A DNA stretch of 47,169 nt from an uncultured Muribaculaceae bacterium (GCA_947632485.1 CANRPJ010000024.1:1-47169); one strand, 5' to 3'; positions 1-8,204 are shown, counted from the first letter of the stretch. Numbers and translations are program-made. The notes: generated by a model not told the origin, from the letters alone.

Positions 1-2622
1 CGACCTGCCATTCTTCATGTACCGAGTCAGTCGGATATTCGGTTAGCCCTGCCACGGAACTACGCCGCTGCTCCAATAGAGATTATCAATTTCTCGGAAG
101 GTCTTGAGGAGATAGGTTCGCATGCTTTCGATGGAATAATGTCACAGAGTATAAGCACAGTAAATCTTCCATCAACAGTCAAAACTATAGGGGAGAACGC
201 GTTTTATAACACCTCAATCTGCGAGATGATCGTGCCCGACGGAGTGATGACTCTTCTTCCGGGAAGCTGCGGTAATCCATCAGTGCTCACAATTGGAAGT
301 GGTGTAAAAGAGATTTCTGCCACAGCATTCACCTTTTATAATCTTTACACAATCCGCCTGAAGGCCCACACTCCTCCGACGCTTACCGATGCTTTCCCTC
401 TCACTGAGGCTGAAAATGACCAGCTTACGCTGATCGTGAATAAGGGTCGTAAAGCTTATTACTCGACCAACGCCCGCTGGAAGCAGATAGAGAATATAAT
501 CGAAGATGGTGAGTCGGAAATAGTTGTCCACATGACCGGTGACTTCGCGATCAGCGAAGAGATAAGGGTGACTTCGGGTCTTATGCCTTCGCAGGTAACA
601 AAGATGAAAGTGGTAGGTCCGCTTACGGCTAATGACCTGCGGATTATAAAGGAGAATATGCCGGCTCTTACGAGTCTGGACCTGAGCGAGGTAAAGGGAG
701 TGACCGCCATTCCCGAAAGCCAGTTCTATGGCTCGCTGCTCACCGACATAGTCCTGCCTTCAAATCTGGAGTCGATAGGCTATGGTGCATTTGCAAACTG
801 CGGACTTCTCCAGATCGGAGAGCTGCCTGAGTCCTTGAAGACCATAGGGCAGAGCGCCTTCTACGGATCTCGGCGCATCGATATTTCAAAGCTGCCGGAA
901 GCTTTGGAGTCAATCGGAACAGATGCGTTCAACGGTACGGGCATTCGCAAGGTTATAGCTAAAAAAGCCCTTATGGAGCTTGGCCATGGCGCGTTCAGTA
1001 ATTGCGATCAACTCGAGGTAGCTGATTTCAGTGCTTCTTCAATCGTCTCTGTACCCGACTATGCTTTCTCCGGTTGCTACGAGCTCGATGAGGTCATTCT
1101 TCCGGAAACGGTTAAGGAGATCGGCAGCAATGCTTTCAGCGGCACAGCACTCCGTAATATAGATTTTGTAAATTCTGTAAACACAATAGGCTCAGGTGCT
1201 TTCAGCAGCAACCGCCGTCTGGTGGCAGCTTCGCTACCGAAGGGTCTGAAAGTGGTTGGGACAAATCTCTTCTCGGATTGTCCGCGTCTGATAGCTGTCT
1301 CTATGCCTTCAACCACGACGGCCGTAGGCTCGCAGATAATGACCGGAGACCGCAAGCTCTCCAATATCAGTTGCGCGGCTACGGAAGCTCCCGAGGCTGA
1401 ATCAGGCGCATTCGACAGTCTGCGCATGCGCTATGTGTCGCTCATCGTGCCTACCCTAAGCTATCGCTCGTATCTCAACGCTCCGGTGTGGGGTAAGTTC
1501 CAGACGATAAAGAATCTTATCCCGGTGGAGATAGAAGAGGGCGTGGAGGCGAGCATCGTGTCGGAAGACGAATATCAGGAGATGCTTGAGGAAGATGCCC
1601 TTGAAGCAGCCGAGGAGGCCGCCGCCGAAGAGAAGAGCAATAACCCTGCTCCGATGGCAGCGCGTCGTGCTATGGCTCGTGCCAAGACCCCGCAGTATTT
1701 CGCAAGCCTCTTCAACGGTGCTCAGGTTCAGACGGGTGATGATAACGGCGGAATGCGCGTGTTCATCAATCCGGAAGAGAATGTGACGGTTACTTCGATT
1801 CTTTTCAACGATGAGGAGCTGCTTCCCGAATATACTAAAAACAAATCGATCCTGCTGCCTAAGGGTGCGAAGGGTAAACTTCGGATCCTTACCTCTGCTG
1901 AACCTGTAGAACCTTCAATAGAACTCAATAAGACAAAGATTTGGGTTGGCGAAGGCCAGAGCATGCAGCTTACCGCTACGCTTAAAGGCAGCGATGCAAC
2001 TGATCAGGTTGTGACGTGGACTTCGAGCGATGAAAATATCGCGACTGTGGATCAGAACGGTCTGGTAACGGGTGTTCATACAGGTGTGGCAACCATCACA
2101 GCCAAGAGCAGTAACGGCCTTGTGGCAACCTGTGAGGTTACAGTTGTTGATAAGGTAATTGATGCTGAGGGTATTGAGCTTGATGTTATTGTGAAGACAA
2201 TCAAGGAGGAGGAGACACTGCAGCTTACGGCTACTGTTACTCCTGCTGACGCTACGGATAAGAGCGTGACGTGGAGCTCGAGCGACGAGACGGTTGCTAC
2301 GGTGGATCAGAATGGTCTGGTAACGGCTCTGAAGGCCGGTACAGCTACCATCACCGCCGAGACAGCTAATGGTCTGAAAGCTACTTGCGTGGTGACGGTT
2401 GAGACGAAGACGGGTGTAGATGGCGTTGAGGCTGATGCTCAGATCAGCGCTGTGGCCCGTGAAGGTGCGATCATCGTGACTGCTCCTGAGGGCATGGAGG
2501 TCGAGGTTTACTCGATGACCGGTATGCGCGTAGCCAAGACTCGTGAGCACCGCGTAGAGGGTCTGACGCGCGGCGTCTACATCGTAAGCGTAGGCGGCAA
2601 GGCCTTTAAGGTGATAGTATAA
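1..2622 (+). CDS. BspA-like leucine-rich-repeat surface protein, 5' partial
   Basis: The reading frame is open to base 1. Residues upstream of the first in-frame ATG (139) already form an LRR unit (SEGLEEIGSHAFDG), and no signal peptide follows that ATG, so the true start is missing. LRR_5 (BspA-type) repeats with the recurring pattern IG..AF..C..L run to about base 1500. Next comes an Ala/Glu-rich linker (about 1540-1690). Two bacterial Ig-like Big_2 domains (about 1915-2150 and 2160-2405) share the motif ATVDQNGLVT. The C-terminus (RGVYIVSVGGKAFKVIV) resembles a type IX secretion sorting tail. Known relatives are exported adhesins that bind host or other surface ligands. Codon use is GC-rich, unlike the genes after 5 kb. 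The first roughly 25 codons lie in the terminal repeat and may not belong to the gene. Confidence 0.85.
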   Translation, partial: RPAILHVPSQSDIRLALPRNYAAAPIEIINFSEGLEEIGSHAFDGIMSQSISTVNLPSTVKTIGENAFYNTSICEMIVPDGVMTLLPGSCGNPSVLTIGSGVKEISATAFTFYNLYTIRLKAHTPPTLTDAFPLTEAENDQLTLIVNKGRKAYYSTNARWKQIENIIEDGESEIVVHMTGDFAISEEIRVTSGLMPSQVTKMKVVGPLTANDLRIIKENMPALTSLDLSEVKGVTAIPESQFYGSLLTDIVLPSNLESIGYGAFANCGLLQIGELPESLKTIGQSAFYGSRRIDISKLPEALESIGTDAFNGTGIRKVIAKKALMELGHGAFSNCDQLEVADFSASSIVSVPDYAFSGCYELDEVILPETVKEIGSNAFSGTALRNIDFVNSVNTIGSGAFSSNRRLVAASLPKGLKVVGTNLFSDCPRLIAVSMPSTTTAVGSQIMTGDRKLSNISCAATEAPEAESGAFDSLRMRYVSLIVPTLSYRSYLNAPVWGKFQTIKNLIPVEIEEGVEASIVSEDEYQEMLEEDALEAAEEAAAEEKSNNPAPMAARRAMARAKTPQYFASLFNGAQVQTGDDNGGMRVFINPEENVTVTSILFNDEELLPEYTKNKSILLPKGAKGKLRILTSAEPVEPSIELNKTKIWVGEGQSMQLTATLKGSDATDQVVTWTSSDENIATVDQNGLVTGVHTGVATITAKSSNGLVATCEVTVVDKVIDAEGIELDVIVKTIKEEETLQLTATVTPADATDKSVTWSSSDETVATVDQNGLVTALKAGTATITAETANGLKATCVVTVETKTGVDGVEADAQISAVAREGAIIVTAPEGMEVEVYSMTGMRVAKTREHRVEGLTRGVYIVSVGGKAFKVIV
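19..76 (+). repeat. Left copy of terminal inverted repeat
   Basis: About 58 bp that recur inverted at 47093-47151. The inner 30 bases (ggttagcc...cgccgctg) are identical. The outer part differs by a few substitutions and one indel. Here it is read through in frame by the LRR gene. Its peptide has no LRR pattern, so the repeat is probably foreign to that gene. Confidence 0.85.
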
Positions 2623-2663
2623 ACGGTTCGGGAGACACCACACTCACCTCCTCTACCACAAAT

Positions 2664-2706
2664 GGAGGCAGACGGCTCTTACTAAGGCTGATCTGCCTCC
2701 CTTTTA
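2664..2706 (+). terminator. Rho-independent terminator after the LRR gene
   Basis: The inverted repeat ggaggcaga (2664-2672) / tctgcctcc (2692-2700) makes a perfect 9-bp stem. It is followed by cttttatt and sits 42 bp after the LRR stop codon. Confidence 0.85.
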
Positions 2707-2744
2707 TTGTTGAAGAATGATGAAGCTGTAAACGATAAAAGTTG

Positions 2745-2752
2745 TAACTTTG
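2745..2752 (+). promoter_or_regulatory. -7 promoter element of the SMR-Nim-GNAT unit
   Basis: TAACTTTG matches the Bacteroidetes -7 consensus TAnnTTTG. No good -33 TTTG is seen at the right distance. Transcription from here gives a leader of about 55 nt before the ATG at 2815. The flanking bases gctgcg (2753-2758) can pair with cgcagc further on. Confidence 0.6.
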
Positions 2753-2814
2753 CTGCGACCTGGAAGGAGACGCCGGGAGTTGCCGCAGCCCTCGAGAAAA
2801 AGGTTACTTACGAT

Positions 2815-3138
2815 ATGAGCTGGATTATTCTGGTTTTGGCCGGCCTGATGGAGGTGGGCTTCACTTTTTGCCTGGGGAAAACGAAGACGGCTACTGGGCC
2901 AGGGCTGACCTGGTGGTGGATCGGATTCGGTGCTGCGCTGTGCCTGAGTATGTATCTTATGGCGAAGGCGTCGGAGAGGCTTCCGATCGGCACGGTCTAT
3001 CCGGTATGGACCGGCATCGGCGCAGTGGGAGCGGTGATCGTAGGCATCACTTTCTTTCATGAGCCGGCCACGTTCTGGCGGATTCTTTTTCTAACAACTC
3101 TGATTCTCTCGATTGTGGGACTCAAGATTTTAGGATAA
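2815..3138 (+). CDS. Small multidrug resistance (SMR) family exporter, Gdx/SugE-like
   Basis: A 107-residue inner-membrane protein, the normal SMR length, with four hydrophobic segments. The conserved membrane glutamate lies in TM1 (AGLMEVGF). The signature GTVYPVWTGIGAVG followed by FFHEPAT and a final IVGLKI is typical of the Gdx/SugE branch, whose members export guanidinium ions as antiparallel dimers in exchange for protons. The ATG at 2815 was chosen because translation upstream adds a hydrophilic extension that SMR proteins lack and would begin before the promoter. The stop codon overlaps the next start (TAATG), so translation is coupled. The substrate (guanidinium versus quaternary ammonium) cannot be settled from sequence alone. 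Confidence 0.85.
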   Translation: MSWIILVLAGLMEVGFTFCLGKTKTATGPGLTWWWIGFGAALCLSMYLMAKASERLPIGTVYPVWTGIGAVGAVIVGITFFHEPATFWRILFLTTLILSIVGLKILG

Positions 3139-3638
3139 TGGAAAGGAAAATGCGTAGAATAAAGCAGCTGCTTCCGGAGGCGGAGACGAATCGGATTCTG
3201 CTCGAGGGCAAGAACGGGGTGTTGTCACTGATTGATCCTGAGGGAGAGCCTTACGGGGTGCCGATAAGTTTCGCCTACGACGATGGCGGGAACCGGATTT
3301 ACTTCCATAGCGCTGTGGCGGGCCGCAAGATTGACTGCGTGGGCCGGGGTGCACGCTGCTCGCTTTGCGTGGTGGATCAAGACGAGATTGTGGCTGAGGA
3401 GTTTACCACGTATTTCCGCAGCGCCATCGTCACGGGGCATATATGCATCGTAAGCGATAAGGAGGAGATTCTGAGGGGACTCATGCTTCTTTGTGATAAA
3501 TACTCAGCGGGCATTGATCCGGCGAAGGAGATTTCGCGGTGCATGGGGCATGTGGCCGTGATGCGGCTCGATATCGACAGCATGACGGGCAAGGAGGCTA
3601 TCGAACTGGTAAGAAAGCGGAAAGGGAACGGAGAATGA
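3138..3638 (+). CDS. NimA-like flavin-binding protein of the PNPOx-like superfamily
   Basis: 166 residues with the split-barrel FMN-binding fold expected from the pattern GVLSLIDPEGEPYGVPISFAY near residue 28, then IYFHSA..GRKIDC and the late SIVTG-type strand (SAIVTGHICIV). This is the layout of the 5-nitroimidazole-resistance (Nim) and pyridoxamine-phosphate-oxidase-related group. Nim proteins have been proposed to reduce nitro groups, but most homologues are uncharacterised flavoproteins. It starts inside the stop codon of the SMR gene, and its own TGA overlaps the ATG of the acetyltransferase gene. The three genes therefore form a tight operon. Drug resistance should not be inferred without testing. 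Confidence 0.8.
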   Translation: MERKMRRIKQLLPEAETNRILLEGKNGVLSLIDPEGEPYGVPISFAYDDGGNRIYFHSAVAGRKIDCVGRGARCSLCVVDQDEIVAEEFTTYFRSAIVTGHICIVSDKEEILRGLMLLCDKYSAGIDPAKEISRCMGHVAVMRLDIDSMTGKEAIELVRKRKGNGE

Positions 3639-4156
3639 TACGGATCCGGAAAGGGACGACTGAGGATATTGATGCGATAATGGATTGCTATGACACAGCA
3701 CGGCAATTCATGAGGAAATCGGGCAACAGGAACCAGTGGATCAACGGCTATCCGTCGCGGGAGCTCGTGGAGAGGGATATCGCTCAGGGAGTAAGCTATG
3801 TGGGCTGCGATGAGAGCAGGGAACTGGTGATGGCTTTCGCTTTCATAAAGGGCGAGGATCCTACGTATAGCGTGATTGAAGATGGGGAATGGCTCAACGG
3901 GCTACCGTATGGCACTATCCACCGGCTCGGATCAAACGGCAAACACCGGGGCATTCTGCGCCTGTGCGTGGACTTCTGTTTCACGCTGACGGATAATCTG
4001 CGGCTCGACACGCACGCTGACAATGCGCCGATGCAAGGAGCCGCCAAAAGCATGGGATTCAGACGCTGCGGGATAATATATTGCGACGACGGCAGCCCAC
4101 GGATAGCGTATCAGAAAACCGTCAGAAGACCCGCAACCGACGCTACAGAGGTTTGA
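3635..4156 (+). CDS. GNAT-family N-acetyltransferase
   Basis: 173 residues. The ATG at 3635 overlaps the TGA of the preceding gene (ATGA). An earlier in-frame start at 3539 lies wholly inside that gene and only adds an arginine-rich non-homologous stretch. Features of a GNAT domain are the N-terminal strand IRIRKGTTEDIDAIM, a central strand with FAFIKGEDPTYSVIEDG, the motif RLGSNGKHRGI where acetyl-CoA pyrophosphate binds, and the late RLDTHADNAPMQGAAKSMGF. In this subgroup HADN...MQ precedes a helix and the GF turn. It probably acetylates a small-molecule amine. The substrate is unknown. Confidence 0.8.
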   Translation: MIRIRKGTTEDIDAIMDCYDTARQFMRKSGNRNQWINGYPSRELVERDIAQGVSYVGCDESRELVMAFAFIKGEDPTYSVIEDGEWLNGLPYGTIHRLGSNGKHRGILRLCVDFCFTLTDNLRLDTHADNAPMQGAAKSMGFRRCGIIYCDDGSPRIAYQKTVRRPATDATEV

Positions 4157-4201
4157 CCCGAGGAGCTCCGAACGACCCAGCTGGAGCTGGCTACGAAGCC
4201 C

Positions 4202-4660
4202 TTACTCAATCGTATTCATGATTTTGCTATGGGGATTCAGCGGCGTCTGGTCGCACAGCTCGAGCGACTTGACCATGTGAAGCGTGCCCTGCTTGTATTT
4301 CTGAAAATGCGGGGAAGCGATATGCGATTTATAAGCATCTTCGCTTGCATAAGTTTCCAAAATAGTGATTAGACACGGGTTCTTCTTATCAGCCACGGCA
4401 TACATGGTTATTACACCCGGCTCGGTCTGAAGCGACACAGCCCCGACTTCGGTAGCCATCTTAACATACTCATCGAGATACTCTGGATAAACCTCAATTT
4501 TTGAGAGCCGGACAATACCGGTTTCAGTCATCGGCAGCTTCGATTGGGCATTAGTCATCGTCGGCTCGGATTCGGCGTTAGTCATTGATAGCTTCGATTG
4601 GGCATTAGTCATTGATATACAAAATAATATTGTAGATATAAAGGTCAGAAAGCGTATCAT
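4202..4660 (-). CDS. Exported antibiotic biosynthesis monooxygenase (ABM)-domain protein
   Basis: 152 residues from the ATG at 4660. A longer frame to 4813 runs through the promoter and was rejected. Residues 1-19 are a signal peptide (MIRFLTFISTILFCISMTNA). Residues 16-46 repeat the unit MTNAQSKL about three times. The rest is a single ABM/YgiN-type ferredoxin-like domain of about 100 residues (IVRLSKIEVYPEYLDEYV ... ILETYASEDAYKSHIASPHFQKY). Family members are small dimeric quinol or heme-type monooxygenases. The exported location is common in Bacteroidales homologues but its purpose is unknown. The gene is convergent with the acetyltransferase gene. Confidence 0.75.
   Translation of the reverse strand: MIRFLTFISTILFCISMTNAQSKLSMTNAESEPTMTNAQSKLPMTETGIVRLSKIEVYPEYLDEYVKMATEVGAVSLQTEPGVITMYAVADKKNPCLITILETYASEDAYKSHIASPHFQKYKQGTLHMVKSLELCDQTPLNPHSKIMNTIE
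4536..4612 (-). repeat. Internal tandem repeat in the ABM gene
   Basis: A 23-bp block (agcttcga...gtcat) occurs at 4536-4558 and again at 4590-4612. The period is 54 bp, made of two 27-bp subunits, and stays in frame. It encodes the repeated MTNAQSKL/MTNAESEP units just after the signal peptide. Repeat number could vary by slippage. Confidence 0.8.
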
Positions 4661-4708
4661 AAAGGTATCAAACAAAATCTTGCCACTCAAAAGTATATTA
4701 CGACGTTG

Positions 4709-4716
4709 CAAAAATA
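4709..4716 (-). promoter_or_regulatory. -7 promoter element of the ABM gene
   Basis: On the minus strand TATTTTTG, followed by C, fits TAnnTTTG. It lies 48 bp upstream of the ATG at 4660 and supports that start over the longer frame. No clear -33 TTTG is seen. Confidence 0.6.
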
Positions 4717-4773
4717 CAGATAATAACTCTACTTTCCTAACCGCCCCGCAATCTTTGTCCGTTCCTGAAAAAG

Positions 4774-4864
4774 GTTGACTCGGTTTAGTATGTTTACTAT
4801 TGTAGGTTGACACAATCTCTATAGGTAGTTGACTAACCGATATCTATCTCTGGGTGGAGTTGAC
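4774..4864 (+). repeat. Four GTTGAC repeats
   Basis: GTTGAC occurs at 4774-4779, 4806-4811, 4828-4833 and 4859-4864, with spacings of 32, 22 and 31 bp, all in one orientation. They lie between the ABM promoter and the broken phosphoesterase. Similar repeats occur at 13.7-13.9 kb. Function unknown. Confidence 0.5.
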
Positions 4865-5037
4865 TGAGGGCGTCTTGTGGGAATAAGGTAAATCGCAAAA
4901 CCAGTTCATGAAGTAGATAGCCTCTTCTTCACTCCCATTCATGGTGAAGTCTCCCGAATGTACTGCAACGTCAGCTTCAGGAAGATTCCTGAGCTGATGA
5001 TGGCAGCCATGTGCATCTGAATATATATAATTTTCAT
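4844..5037 (-). pseudogene. Metallophosphoesterase fragment, frameshifted and truncated
   Basis: Reading the minus strand from the ATG at 5037 gives MKIIYI. A shift of one base then gives SDAHGCHHQLRNLPEADV, VHSGDFTMNGSEEEAI and FMNWFCDLPYSHK before unrelated codons and a stop at 4844. The DxHG and GDF motifs and the spacing are those of a small calcineurin-like phosphoesterase. The expected GNHD motif and everything after it are missing. The gene therefore has one frameshift and a 3' deletion. It sits where base composition changes from GC-rich to AT-rich and probably marks an old insertion or deletion breakpoint. Confidence 0.75.
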
Positions 5038-5149
5038 ACTTATGCTTTTATGATTGCAAATCCAACATCAAAGTGTCTTATTTTGCGCGTCAGGTTAAAT
5101 TATTTTATGATAAAATTAGCCTGTGCCGCAAATTGAGACAACTCGACAG

Positions 5150-5157
5150 TAATTTTG
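5150..5157 (+). promoter_or_regulatory. -7 promoter element of a three-gene unit
   Basis: TAATTTTG, followed by C, fits TAnnTTTG and lies 23 bp before the ATG at 5181. It makes the upstream ATG at 5073 an unlikely start. The -33 element is not convincing. Confidence 0.65.
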
Positions 5158-5180
5158 CAGCATCATCAAAAATAAATCTT

Positions 5181-5447
5181 ATGGAAAAGCCTTTCAGAGA
5201 AATAATTGCAGACCTGTTTAAAGAAGCTGAATATGAAGATAGCCCTTACAACATCTGTATAATAAAGTTGCTTCTCTGGCTTGGATTAATAACTATAGTA
5301 AGTTCTTTAACTCCATTTATAGTCCCAGGAGGCCATCCTCTTATTAAAAATTTTTCCTCTTTAATAATATTTCTCTCTGCTACCGCCCATCCAGCTTTCA
5401 AATGGGCTTCGAAACTAAAAAAATATTTGTACAAAAATGATCGATAA
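5181..5447 (+). CDS. Small two-TM membrane protein, unknown
   Basis: 88 residues from the ATG that follows the promoter. A longer frame from 5073 would start upstream of the promoter. There is an acidic N-terminal helix (MEKPFREIIADLFKEAEYED), then two hydrophobic segments (about 27-49 and 55-75) separated by a Pro/Gly turn (VPGGHP), and a basic tail (KWASKLKKYLYKND). No family recognised. The gene overlaps the next start by 11 bp, which suggests translational coupling. It is the first gene of a unit of three small proteins that opens the AT-rich region. Confidence 0.6.
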   Translation: MEKPFREIIADLFKEAEYEDSPYNICIIKLLLWLGLITIVSSLTPFIVPGGHPLIKNFSSLIIFLSATAHPAFKWASKLKKYLYKNDR

Positions 5448-5862
5448 ATTTGAAAATAAGATTGATGCTCGGATTGATTATGTAGAGCCAGTATATATCA
5501 AAAACTTCTGCAATAATCATAATGCATTATGTAAATCTTTAATAAGTGAAGCTGCAACCATATTGCAAGAATGTGGCTGGGAGCATGAGTTTACAATCTA
5601 TTATTATGGGGATTGGAATCATGTCAGACTCTATCTACGTCTTGCCTACGTTGCGGCTTGCCATCTTGATGGACTCTGGGAGGATATTAAAGTTCGGCTA
5701 CCAGATATTATTCCACTCGTTAAATCTGCTGTAGAACTCCGTAAAGAAAAAGATTTTATGATGCTGTGGATTGATCGTGATATAGTTGGATTAGAGTGGA
5801 AAACGTTGACAGACCCATTTGTCAGAAACGAACATTGGATAAATACGAAAAAGTATATATGA
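5437..5862 (+). CDS. Hypothetical protein, 141 aa
   Basis: A soluble protein of mixed helix/strand character, rich in aromatic residues (TIYYYGDWNHVRLYLRLAYVAACHLDGLW). The end (MMLWIDRDIVGLEWKTLTDPF) looks like a beta-strand pair. No signal peptide, membrane span or catalytic motif is visible. It overlaps the gene before it by 11 bp, and its TGA overlaps the next ATG (ATGA). The tight packing supports a real gene. Together with its neighbours it resembles small contact-dependent effector or immunity orphans common in Bacteroidales islands, but no specific match can be made. Confidence 0.55.
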   Translation: MIDKFENKIDARIDYVEPVYIKNFCNNHNALCKSLISEAATILQECGWEHEFTIYYYGDWNHVRLYLRLAYVAACHLDGLWEDIKVRLPDIIPLVKSAVELRKEKDFMMLWIDRDIVGLEWKTLTDPFVRNEHWINTKKYI

Positions 5863-6161
5863 ACATTGTCGAAATTAACCGTATTGAAATGATGCGCAAA
5901 CGGCAGGCATATTTTTCAGCCGTTGCCGAGGAATACACCTCGTTTGCTGATTTCATAAGGATGCAAGACTTTTGGTTGGCAATCATGGGCATACAGCTAA
6001 CTGAATATGAAGATCACATTGAACTGTATATACAATTAGACTTAACTGAGTATGAACAGTATTATGTGATAAAGACACCGGATGACAATCTCACTGTGAG
6101 TGATGTTATACAATGGCAAGATAATTATTGCTGTAATAGCTTGTTAAATGTCAATACATGA
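5859..6161 (+). CDS. Hypothetical protein, 100 aa
   Basis: The ATG at 5859 overlaps the TGA of the previous gene (ATGA), so it is preferred over an in-frame start at 5796 inside that gene. The product is acidic and soluble, with a helical start (INRIEMMRKRQAYFSAVAEEYTSF) and alternating strands (DHIELYIQLDLTEYEQYYVI). No recognised family or motif. It is the last gene of the three-gene unit and is followed by 143 bp without a gene. Confidence 0.5.
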   Translation: MNIVEINRIEMMRKRQAYFSAVAEEYTSFADFIRMQDFWLAIMGIQLTEYEDHIELYIQLDLTEYEQYYVIKTPDDNLTVSDVIQWQDNYCCNSLLNVNT

Positions 6162-6304
6162 GAAAGAGCCGATGAAGCGGATATTTTCAGTTGCCATTAA
6201 TAGCTAAATCATTAGAGTAGATGAAATTCCGGATGAAATAGTTTTGGTCTTCATTCGTTTGCACAATTCCTAATATAAAACACAAACTTTGAATACTTAC
6301 AAAT

Positions 6305-8191
6305 ATGAATGCTTCTAAAAATCAGTTCACAAGTGCCAGTGACTACTCTAAAAGGGCTATGGAAATATTACGCCAATTGCGGAAGGAACCGTCGAATACT
6401 GACGGTTCGATACGATCACGGCTTATCGAAGGAATGGATTGTCTTGAGAAGGCTCTCCAATTGGTAGCCGAGAATAAAGACAATGATTACTTTACCACAT
6501 TCAATGTCATGAATGTGGCTGGACAATTATGCAATGCAAGCAAATTAGAATTCAAATACGCAGTTAATCGCCTTACAAAATGGTTTGAGTTAGGGTATGA
6601 AAATTGTAACAACGGTTTAGCGCAAATTCTAATTGTTGAATTAAGCAAAGATATAAAAGATCGTCGGATTGATTTATCGGAACACGAATTGGTAGAGGTT
6701 ATAATGAACTGTAAAGCCACTATGGGATGCTCTCTATCAAATTTGCTCCATATTCAGGCTGTACGTGAAGTCTATATAAAGAAAGCTTCCGAAGGAGAAC
6801 GCCGATATGCCTTTGCCTTGGGGACATATTATTATGACTCGGAAGAATACGAGTCTGCTTTCTACACGTTAAGAAGTTTGGAAGATGAGTGTACCGCGAA
6901 GTATATTGGACTCATGTATTATTACGGTAGAGGAACCGAGCAGAATTATGTATTAGCAAAAGAATATCTTGAAAGGTATTATGAGACTATATGGTGTGTA
7001 GAGCCAGAAGTTATCTGGGCTTTGGGCGACCTATATGATCGTTACGGAAGCGCACAGAAACAGTTTGATTTATATCTAAAAGAGTTGGGAAACCCGTATG
7101 TTAACTATGACAATTCTTTCATCAAAAGAATGCTCAAGCAATGTGTGACTTTTAAAAGACACACCATGGTAAAGGACTATCTGTTTATGATAATTGAAGT
7201 CGGACACGAAAACCTTGAGTGTGAATTTTCAATAGACATTCCTCCTTATTGTCATCTTACCGTTAATTGGGATGACAAGACTTGTGGGATATATGGCGAT
7301 TTAGAAAAGAACGTAACGATTACTTGCCGACATAAATACCTGTCCCCCGGAACTTATACAGTCACAATAGAATCGCTTTGGAAAAAAGCAATCGAGGGGT
7401 TAGAATTTAGTCGACATAAGCGACAGCTACATACCATTTATTTGGGCGATTGCCCCGGGCTTAAGAAACTGTCAATCATTGGTCAGTGCCTTACCAATCT
7501 TGATATTACTCCTGGAAACCATCGAAAATGGTTTCTCACTGGAATTATATGCAGAGACAATGCGCTAACCAAGTTGGATTTACGCCACTGTCCAAATATC
7601 ACTCATCTTGACTGTTCATCCAACCCAATTAAGGCTATAAAACTTCCAAAGTATTCGGCTCTAAGCGTTATTTCTCTGCCTGATTCTGTTATAGATAAGC
7701 CTGAGATTAACGAATTATTCCGACTTAACAGAGGTAGATATCGTAGTCTGATGAATTATTATGACCTAACTCCAATAGACATGAGACTGGAGTACTATTT
7801 TCGATGCACCGACTGGAATAAGGTTCGAAAATATATCCGCACAAATGAACAGGATTATTACGACCACCAATTGGCGGAGTGTGAATTGACATTCATAAAA
7901 CTAAAGGAGCTTTCTAAAGAGGTCAATGACAATCCCTATGAAGATAAGAGAGGTTTCCTTGGTGTTGATGGCTCATATGTATCGGACGACTCTATTCTTC
8001 ATCATGAAGAGTTTTTTATCGAGGAAGAAGCATGGTCGACGTGTCTTGCTTCCAAAGTGCGTAACTCTCGTCGACGTGAGCCATGGATGGGATTAAAGCC
8101 CACTCCTCCCGAATATTATGTCGCCAATTGTCTAGTCAACATGATAAAAAATTGGCGAGAACTAAAAAACCTAAGTTGCACTGCAAAATGA
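6305..8191 (+). CDS. Sel1/TPR-like and leucine-rich-repeat protein
   Basis: 628 residues, no signal peptide and therefore probably cytoplasmic. Residues 1-160 are helical repeats. Residues about 160-260 contain Sel1-like units (EGERRYAFALGTYYYDSEEYESAFYTL and the diagnostic IGLMYYYGRGTEQNYVLAKEYL type). Residues about 310-380 form a beta-rich insert. Residues about 375-460 are irregular LRRs (LHTIYLGDCPGLKKLSIIG, LTKLDLRHCPNITHLDCSS). The C-terminal 150 residues are unassigned. Such combinations usually make protein-interaction scaffolds. The 143-bp upstream gap has only a degenerate -7 (AAACTTTG). Role unknown. Confidence 0.65.
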   Translation: MNASKNQFTSASDYSKRAMEILRQLRKEPSNTDGSIRSRLIEGMDCLEKALQLVAENKDNDYFTTFNVMNVAGQLCNASKLEFKYAVNRLTKWFELGYENCNNGLAQILIVELSKDIKDRRIDLSEHELVEVIMNCKATMGCSLSNLLHIQAVREVYIKKASEGERRYAFALGTYYYDSEEYESAFYTLRSLEDECTAKYIGLMYYYGRGTEQNYVLAKEYLERYYETIWCVEPEVIWALGDLYDRYGSAQKQFDLYLKELGNPYVNYDNSFIKRMLKQCVTFKRHTMVKDYLFMIIEVGHENLECEFSIDIPPYCHLTVNWDDKTCGIYGDLEKNVTITCRHKYLSPGTYTVTIESLWKKAIEGLEFSRHKRQLHTIYLGDCPGLKKLSIIGQCLTNLDITPGNHRKWFLTGIICRDNALTKLDLRHCPNITHLDCSSNPIKAIKLPKYSALSVISLPDSVIDKPEINELFRLNRGRYRSLMNYYDLTPIDMRLEYYFRCTDWNKVRKYIRTNEQDYYDHQLAECELTFIKLKELSKEVNDNPYEDKRGFLGVDGSYVSDDSILHHEEFFIEEEAWSTCLASKVRNSRRREPWMGLKPTPPEYYVANCLVNMIKNWRELKNLSCTAK

Positions 8192-8204
8192 GACAGGTTT
8201 TTGC

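Noticed and set aside
1915..2643. 242-codon open frame on the minus strand
   Set aside because: It mirrors the two Ig-like repeats of the LRR gene, whose repetitive codon use keeps the antisense frame open. No promoter and no protein family.
2753..2814. Possible guanidine riboswitch in the leader of the Gdx/SugE-like gene
   Set aside because: The leader of about 55 nt can form a gctgcg/cgcagc stem, but I cannot match the conserved cores of guanidine-I, -II or -III riboswitches, and transcription would begin within the stem. A covariance-model search would decide.
3539..3634. Longer N-terminus for the GNAT acetyltransferase
   Set aside because: The extension lies entirely inside the NimA-like gene and is Arg-rich and non-homologous. 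The ATGA overlap at 3635 is the natural start.
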